A stretch of 19,956 nucleotides of DNA from Deltaproteobacteria bacterium (GTDB lineage: Bacteria; Desulfobacterota; Desulfobacteria; Desulfobacterales; SURF-15). The notes below the pieces were generated by a model that was not told the origin of the DNA, ran no database searches, and saw nothing but the letters and a program-made list of their open reading frames with translations. Numbering within the stretch: the stretch's first letter is position 1; each line of letters starts with the position of its first letter. Of the stretch, positions 15,589 to 19,956 are shown piece after piece. Location: positions 1 to 19,956 of the forward strand of contig JAHEHB010000042.1 in NCBI GenBank assembly GCA_024644775.1, written 5' to 3'. The position numbers and the translations under genes are program-made.

Positions 15589-16293
15589 ATTCAATTACAC
15601 ACAGCTGGGGCTGCTGGGTACCGGAAATTTCGTGGGTTATCTTACCATGGCCATCATGGGAGGGTTTCTGGCCGCCCGTTTCGGAACCCGAATGATCAAT
15701 ACACTTGCACTCGTGTTGATGGGATTTACCATGATGCTTACCGGTTTGGCTTATTCTTTCGGATTCGCTTTCATGATGCGATTTCTGACCGATCTCGGTA
15801 ACGGCGCCGCCTATCTCGTCAAGGAAATGGGTATGAGCCAATCCGGGGCAGGCGGGCTATGGGCAATGGTGGGTGGATTGAGCATTCTTTGTGGTGTGAT
15901 TTGGGGAGGTATTTCAGATCGACTCGGGCGCAGTACAGGGGCTGCGTTGGCTTATCTGGTGCTTGCACTGTCCTATATCATATATGCATCCATCAAGATT
16001 AAATTCGGAGTTTATCTGTCTGCTACCCTGTTTGGGCTTACGGCTTGGAGTATTCCAACGATTATGGCCGCGACAGCCGGTGACTTTGTGGGCCCTCGTT
16101 TGGCACCAGCCGGTCTTGGATTCATCACCCTATTTTTCGGAATCGGCCAGGCGATCGGGCCGGCAGTTGGGGGATATCTAGCAGATATGAGCCAATGTTT
16201 ACCATACCGTTTCTTGTAGCAGGCGCTATTTCGCTAACGGGAATGGTGTTTTCGTTTTTTCTTAAAAAGTCGAAAAAAAGAGAAGCTGGATAA
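15461..16293 (+). pseudogene. MFS transporter gene with internal deletion and frameshift
   Basis: The start MKRHQLHYGWVVIFMGLVTT, the first four helices and FMMRFLTDLGNGAAY match YbfB/YjiJ-like MFS transporters of about 390-400 residues. At about residues 117-120 the sequence jumps straight to LVKEMGMSQSGAGGLWAMVG, which in the family lies some 130 residues later, so the middle is missing in frame. The second half continues to GGYLADMSQ, where the frame breaks near 16193: the open frame ends with CLPYRFL at 16219, whereas the shifted frame gives MFTIPFLVAGAISLTGMVFS and ends at 16293, as expected of the true C-terminus. Both lesions make it a non-functional transporter. GAAGG precedes the ATG. 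The 5' end overlaps the second NosL-like frame. Confidence 0.8.
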
Positions 16294-16307
16294 GCTGGAA
16301 ACCATTG

Positions 16308-16853
16308 CTATTGGTTTGAGTTGGGTTTCTTACTTTCAGTGGATTCGGGTTGTTTTTGATCGATGCCCACCGGACCAAACAGCTCAATCTCCCCGGATTC
16401 TGTATCCGGCTGTACTGATGAAGGGGTGGTGGCTTTCTTTTTCCGAACGGAGTCTGGTAGATAATTACGGGGCATCGGCGTGCGGGTCTTCAGAAGATTA
16501 TCTGGAATAATAATTTCGTCGCCGATAAATATGCGGTGTGGCTTGAGGGTGGGATTTGCAGCGGCAATGGCTTCCCAGTTACTGATGGCACCGGTATACC
16601 ACCTTGCAATAAATGTGAGCATCTCTCCTGGCCATCGAACTTTATGAACGAACGGAGGTGGGGGAACTTCCTTTTCTGAAATTTTCGGAGTAACCTCCGG
16701 TAAAGGCTCCGTCGGTGGTTTTTCTGCTGCAGTCGGCGGTGGTTGCGTTTCTGATTTGGTTGGTTGCGTGTTCGCTATACAGGCGTTAAAAATACACAGT
16801 AAAGCAAGAACACAGAAACCCTTGGCGAATGTCTTCCCCGCTGCGATTGTCAT
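16308..16853 (-). CDS. LysM-domain protein with Pro-rich linker
   Basis: The 181-residue protein has a hydrophobic N-terminus (about 8-24, ending NAC at Cys25, a poor lipobox), a Pro/Glu/Thr-rich linker (31-66) and one LysM domain (about 69-119; FVHKVRWPGEMLTFIARWYT, AAANPTLKPHRIFIGDEIII). LysM binds peptidoglycan, so it is an envelope protein anchored to the membrane or exported. The tail is polar and disordered. Its ATG overlaps the stop of the upstream ATPase gene (ATGA), with AAGGAG before it, so the two are translated together; it probably helps link the ATPase-TPR protein to the cell wall. Confidence 0.82.
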   Translation of the reverse strand: MTIAAGKTFAKGFCVLALLCIFNACIANTQPTKSETQPPPTAAEKPPTEPLPEVTPKISEKEVPPPPFVHKVRWPGEMLTFIARWYTGAISNWEAIAAANPTLKPHRIFIGDEIIIPDNLLKTRTPMPRNYLPDSVRKKKATTPSSVQPDTESGEIELFGPVGIDQKQPESTESKKPNSNQ

Positions 16854-18970
16854 CGAGTTTCTCCTTGAGAGTCCTTTAACCGCTCCAGATATTTCCGTGC
16901 CTTTTGATTATCCGGGTTGATCGCGAGGGATTTTTCCAAATTTTCAGCGCATTCTCGTTTTTTTCCTTGCTTTAGTTGGACCATAGCGAGGTTAAAAACG
17001 GCCTTGTCAAGATAGGAGGGATTTAGTTCAGCGACACGACGCAGCATTTTTTCAGCGTGCCCATAATTTTTTGTTCTTGCATAAAGATAGCCAAGGTTGA
17101 AGTAAATGTCAGGAGAGCGTGGATCGAGTTCTGCAGCCTTTTGATAGGCATCAATGGCCTTGCTGTAATTATTCATTTGGGTATAAAGCTTTCCCAGCTT
17201 ATTGTGTGCGTCAGCGTTTTGTGGGTCTATTTCCGCTGCCTTACAAAGCAGTATTTCAGCTTCATTTGGATTTTTATCAAAAATGCTGCCCGCCTGCCCA
17301 AGTAGCGCCTGCGCGTAACGCGTTCTAAAGGTTGACAGCTGTTCCGGTTGATACGTCACGGTTTCTTCAAAAAATGCGATCGCTTGATTAAACTTTTTTT
17401 CCCGAAGCGCCTTATATGCCATATCCAGCGAACTCGACCGGGATGGTTCTGAACCGGCTGAAAACAGTGACGGTTTTGAGGGGCTTTTCGCGCGGTTCCT
17501 CGGTCCGTCATCAAGGGCAGTTGGGATTGTCGGGTGCTCGACTTTAACAGATGCCCATTGGGGTGTTTCCGAACCAGCATTAAATGGTGACGCATTTGAA
17601 GAATCCGTAGCGTGTTGAGTTGTCCCCGCATCAAGCGCAGTTGAGGTTACCGGGTGTTCTGCTTTAACAGATGCCGATTGGGGCGTTTCTGAAACAGCTT
17701 GAAGCGGTGCAACTTTAGGTGAATCGGTCGTCTGACCGGGATTATTCTCACTATATACCGGTATGGTTACCGGACGCCCTTCTTTAGTCGGAGTAGCGGC
17801 AGGCGTGTCTATTACGCCTGCGATAAGCTTTTGCGCATCGAATCTTGTGAAATAACCTTTAAAAAATAAAAAAACAATGGCGACAACAGATATCACTACA
17901 AACACACTTGCGGTTCTGTATAACAGCGCTCGTCTCTTTAACCAGGAAAAACGCTTCTTTCGTAAAGAGGGGGACGTATGCTGAGCTTCCGCAGAGGTGA
18001 TTGTCATCTCTTTGGTTCTTGTCCCGTATCCCAGGCGCTTAACTTGAGAATTCGTCGTTTCTGAGTCAATAATCGCATCAACAACTTCGTCGCCACCGAA
18101 GGGTCTGATAGCGGCTGTTTTAAGAGGTTTTAGGAATTTAAACAATACATCTATTTTGGTTTCTCCAGGGAGAAGAACTTCACGGGAACATTCTTTTATG
18201 ATATCCGGTGTGACGATGGATAGTTCTTTGACAAATCCCGTTAAAAGCGCACGATCACAAATCTTATTGATCAAACGAGGATAACCCTCTGAAAAACGGT
18301 GTATCTTTCGGATGGCCTTCCGATTAAAAAGGTATCTCCCGGCCCCGGCAACTTTCAAACGAAATCGAATATAATTTGTTGTTTCGTTTTTTGACAGCGG
18401 TGTCAGCCGGAACTGTACGGTGATTCTCTGGCGGAGTGCACGACAAAAGGGTGATTTCAGCTTTTGATGTAATTCTTCCTGACCCACCAAGAAGATGTTG
18501 ATCAGTTTTTTGTCAGGTAGTTCAATGTTTGATAAAAATCGAATTTGTTCCAAGCGTTCTTTTGATAGATTGTGGGCTTCATCAATAATAAGCAAAACCC
18601 TTTTGTTATTGAGGTGAGCCTTCCGTAAAAAACTTTCGAAACTGATGAGAAAGTCTTCTTTTCTGTCAAATTGTTGAAAGATGTGAAATGATCGGGAAAT
18701 AAGCTTTAGAAATCCTAAGTCATCCAAACCGGCATTGGATGATATATTCGCAACAAGGGTATCACCCCCAAGGTCTTGAAGCAGCGCATTCACCAACGTT
18801 GTCTTACCCGTACCCGCATCACCCGTTAATAGAATAAACCCCTTCTCTTCATTTATTCCATACCGTAATGTTGCTAACGCTTCTTTGTGTTTATCACCGA
18901 GCCAGAGAAAATGTGGATCTGTGGTAGTTTCAAATGGTGGGGCAGTTAGATTATAGTAAGATGTGTACAT
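16850..18970 (-). CDS. ExeA/GspA-like AAA ATPase with TPR domain
   Basis: I start at the ATG at 18970 (MYTSYYNLTAPPFETTTDPH), the usual ExeA beginning; an in-frame TTG lies two codons earlier. The 706-residue protein has an AAA ATPase (about 1-265) with Walker A GDAGTGKTT (50-58) and Walker B LLIIDEAH (126-133), a single membrane helix (about 353-371), a disordered linker with 40-residue repeats (415-514), and four or more TPRs to the end (ADAHNKLGKLYTQMNNYSKA; SPDIYFNLGYLYARTKNYGH). ExeA proteins use ATP in the cytoplasm and bind peptidoglycan or partners outside to help assemble type II secretion. Here the outside part is TPRs, with peptidoglycan binding supplied by the separate LysM protein. 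No other secretion or exosortase gene is nearby, so its partner is unknown. Confidence 0.9.
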   Translation of the reverse strand: MYTSYYNLTAPPFETTTDPHFLWLGDKHKEALATLRYGINEEKGFILLTGDAGTGKTTLVNALLQDLGGDTLVANISSNAGLDDLGFLKLISRSFHIFQQFDRKEDFLISFESFLRKAHLNNKRVLLIIDEAHNLSKERLEQIRFLSNIELPDKKLINIFLVGQEELHQKLKSPFCRALRQRITVQFRLTPLSKNETTNYIRFRLKVAGAGRYLFNRKAIRKIHRFSEGYPRLINKICDRALLTGFVKELSIVTPDIIKECSREVLLPGETKIDVLFKFLKPLKTAAIRPFGGDEVVDAIIDSETTNSQVKRLGYGTRTKEMTITSAEAQHTSPSLRKKRFSWLKRRALLYRTASVFVVISVVAIVFLFFKGYFTRFDAQKLIAGVIDTPAATPTKEGRPVTIPVYSENNPGQTTDSPKVAPLQAVSETPQSASVKAEHPVTSTALDAGTTQHATDSSNASPFNAGSETPQWASVKVEHPTIPTALDDGPRNRAKSPSKPSLFSAGSEPSRSSSLDMAYKALREKKFNQAIAFFEETVTYQPEQLSTFRTRYAQALLGQAGSIFDKNPNEAEILLCKAAEIDPQNADAHNKLGKLYTQMNNYSKAIDAYQKAAELDPRSPDIYFNLGYLYARTKNYGHAEKMLRRVAELNPSYLDKAVFNLAMVQLKQGKKRECAENLEKSLAINPDNQKARKYLERLKDSQGETR
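17429..17728 (-). repeat. 40-residue tandem repeats in the ATPase linker
   Basis: Two units of 40 codons (17609-17728 and 17489-17608) and a third partial unit (17429-17488) follow one another. Units 1 and 2 share SETPQ-AS-VK-EHP and TALD-G in register; the third keeps AGSE. They form the Ser/Thr/Pro-rich linker outside the membrane, between the helix and the TPRs. Confidence 0.85.
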
Positions 18971-19192
18971 TCCCAATAAGTCAATCCGCTCACATATTTA
19001 CCGATTTGGGAATTCGTTTTTAAAAATATGGTTATAAGCTCCCAACCTACATTAGGAGGGGTTTCAGAATACTTATCAAATGCCAAATTAACGGAAATAC
19101 CGCTCAACCAACGATCGGTGTTGATGAATACATTGAAACCGGCCCCAATCGATGTTTTTTTTAATAGTACATATTGGCAATCCTGTCAAGTC

Positions 19193-19209
19193 GTGTCATC
19201 TATTGACAC
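19193..19209. promoter_or_regulatory. Operator-like dyad over the cupin -35 box
   Basis: GTGTCA (19193-19198) and TGACAC (19204-19209) are exact inverted repeats around TCTAT. The right arm coincides with the TTGACA -35 box, a typical repressor position. The protein that would bind is unknown. Confidence 0.4.
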
Positions 19210-19231
19210 CAAGAGTGAATATATCCATACT
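19203..19231 (+). promoter_or_regulatory. Candidate sigma-70 promoter of the cupin gene
   Basis: TTGACA (19203-19208, perfect) and CATACT (19226-19231, 4 of 6) are 17 bases apart. Transcription would start near 19238, about 54 bases before the cupin ATG at 19292, which supports that start. Confidence 0.5.
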
Positions 19232-19291
19232 CACCTAAAAACGGCGATTTCACGTTACCATCACTATCGAATAAAGAAAGGGATTGAAAAC

Positions 19292-19639
19292 ATGTCGGTA
19301 AAAAAAATGACTTTCGACGAAACAGGGAAAAAAGTGGTATTGGGTGGCACCATTCGGACTTTTTTCACGAATGAAACGGTTGGAACGGAAGACCTGGTGT
19401 TTGTAATGGGTGATTTTGTACCCGGCGAGGGGTTGGACCCCCATGTTCACGAGGAACAGGAAGAAGTCTACTATTGCATATCAGGAAGCGGCACGGTCTG
19501 GTACGGAGAGGACAAAAAGGAGACGCCGATCGGGCCGGGTGTCGGTTTATGGATTCCCAGAGGAACCGAACATTCCGTAAAAAATACCGGTGATGAACAA
19601 CTCATTATTGCGTTTTTTCTGGCTCCGGGAAGAAAGTAA
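19292..19639 (+). CDS. Small single-domain cupin protein
   Basis: From the ATG at 19292 (AAAGGGA upstream) the protein has 115 residues, the normal size of a one-domain cupin. The first cupin motif is HVHEEQEEVYYCISGSG (His51, His53, Glu58, Gly65) and the second is GVGLWIPRGTEHSVKN (Pro89, Gly91, His94, Asn98); the three histidines and Glu58 form a metal site. Such stand-alone cupins are sugar or small-molecule binding or regulatory proteins, or dioxygenase-like enzymes; the substrate is not visible. An upstream in-frame extension to 19028 is rejected. The gene is divergent from the ATPase gene and has its own promoter with a dyad. Confidence 0.85.
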   Translation: MSVKKMTFDETGKKVVLGGTIRTFFTNETVGTEDLVFVMGDFVPGEGLDPHVHEEQEEVYYCISGSGTVWYGEDKKETPIGPGVGLWIPRGTEHSVKNTGDEQLIIAFFLAPGRK

Positions 19640-19678
19640 AACCGGTGATGCTCAGAGAGCATTACTTGGATAGTGCCC

Positions 19679-19848
19679 ATCCAGAAATGGCTAATTTCCG
19701 CAATATCGGCGTTGGGCTCCGAATTTCAATCCTCAAAATACTCAATGTATGGATGCCTGTCCCGATTTTTTTCATCGGGGTGGTTAATCCGCCGGAGGCG
19801 GACACCCGCCTTGATCTTGCATCCGCCAAGGCGGACTCATCCCTGGAC
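19679..19848 (+). repeat. Dispersed palindromic repeat, copy 2
   Basis: Its first 72 bases match copy 1 at 4001-4072 with one difference, and its end shares CCTTGATCTTGCA (19809-19821) and CTCATCCCTGGACG (19836-19849) with copy 1. It has the same terminal TCCAG/CTGGA ends and the same orientation. The middle is longer and holds three small hairpins: CCCGAT/ATCGGG (19761-19779 region), TCCGCC/GGCGGA around GGA (19788-19802 region), and TCCGCC/GGCGGA around AA (19822-19835). Confidence 0.75.
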
Positions 19849-19860
19849 GAACTAGATACA

Positions 19861-19896
19861 AAAAAAGGCCTGGGATAAACTTTCCAGGCCTTTTTT
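19861..19896. terminator. Strong bidirectional terminator
   Basis: AAAAAAGGCCTGG (19861-19873) and CCAGGCCTTTTTT (19884-19896) are exact 13-base inverted repeats with a 10-base loop. The stem is GC-rich near the loop and each strand ends in a six-T run, so it can stop transcripts from both sides: the cupin gene and whatever lies to the right of the window. Confidence 0.9.
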
Positions 19897-19956
19897 GGTT
19901 TCAAAAACATGACACTCGCAGAATCTCCTCTGCATCATGCACTGGGAACATTCACC

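Larger units (their letters stand above)
18971..19291. other. Divergent promoter region of ATPase and cupin genes
   Basis: A plus-strand frame is open through here (from 19028) and is in phase with the cupin gene, but its 88 residues resemble no cupin part and a promoter with a dyad sits inside it, so I treat it as non-coding. The minus-strand ATPase promoter is not obvious. Confidence 0.5.

Noticed and set aside
16299..16317. Terminator between the MFS remnant and the LysM gene (AAACCA/TGGTTT)
   Set aside because: Only six A/T-rich pairs with no T-run, and it overlaps the end of the LysM coding sequence.
19028..19291. N-terminal extension of the cupin frame by 88 residues
   Set aside because: The extension has no cupin-like sequence, and a good promoter, a dyad and a ribosome site favour the ATG at 19292.
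19897..19956. Possible gene ends or starts at the right edge (a Cys-rich minus-strand frame; a plus-strand ATG at 19909)
   Set aside because: Only about 50-60 bases are available, the three minus-strand frames cannot be told apart, and no ribosome site is seen for the plus-strand ATG.

Overview
The window reads as part of a chromosome of an anaerobic deltaproteobacterium (Desulfobacterota, probably a sulfate reducer or relative). This is an inference from the gene mix (a monocluster 4Fe-4S ferredoxin, NosL-type lipoprotein/ABC clusters, ExeA-TPR proteins, zinc-ribbon/FGE-like proteins), moderate GC with A+T-rich spacers, and small dispersed palindromic repeats. No rRNA, tRNA, CRISPR array, transposase, integrase or phage gene was seen.

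Layout. 1-505 (minus): the 5' part of an M20 metallopeptidase, preceded by an overlapping remnant of an ogt-type DNA methyltransferase gene. 506-966: non-coding, with an octamer-based inverted repeat. 967-3394 (plus): a triple-zinc-ribbon FGE-like protein, an unrecognised 362-residue protein, and an EthD-family protein. 3460-3804 (minus): a small unrecognised protein. 3805-4411: mostly non-coding, with copy 1 of a dispersed repeat. 4412-6246 (plus): an HtrA-like protein that has lost its catalytic triad, then a UPF0173 metallo-hydrolase. 6458-6655 (minus): a ferredoxin. 6938-15588 (plus): a ten-gene copper/thiol island. 15461-16293: a decayed MFS transporter gene. 16308-18970 (minus): a two-gene operon of an ExeA-type ATPase fused to TPRs and a LysM protein. 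19292-19639 (plus): a small cupin with a recognisable promoter. 19679-19896: copy 2 of the dispersed repeat and a strong bidirectional terminator.

The centre of interest is the copper island. A copper chaperone-like HMA protein and a CopA-type Cu(I) P-type ATPase are followed by a membrane-tethered TlpA-like thioredoxin, a NosL-like protein, a UreH/TauE-like membrane protein with HCxGMCGG and LPC motifs, a small membrane-anchored protein, an FtsX-type ABC permease and its ATPase, a polytopic membrane protein with SCC and HHCPTC motifs, and a second NosL-like protein. Most genes are tightly spaced or overlapping. No copper enzyme (nosZ, cytochrome oxidase, multicopper oxidase) lies in the window. 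The set therefore looks like a copper export or extracytoplasmic copper-handling system whose client is elsewhere or absent. The combination of NosL proteins with a MacB/LolCDE-style FtsX ABC pair and an unnamed CPTC membrane protein is the best candidate for an undescribed system.

Several genes show decay: the ogt remnant, the second nosL (stop lost, reads 128 nt into its neighbour), and the MFS gene (internal deletion plus frameshift). The HtrA-like protein is intact but predicted catalytically dead, and the FGE-like protein lacks the active-site cysteines of true formylglycine-generating enzymes.
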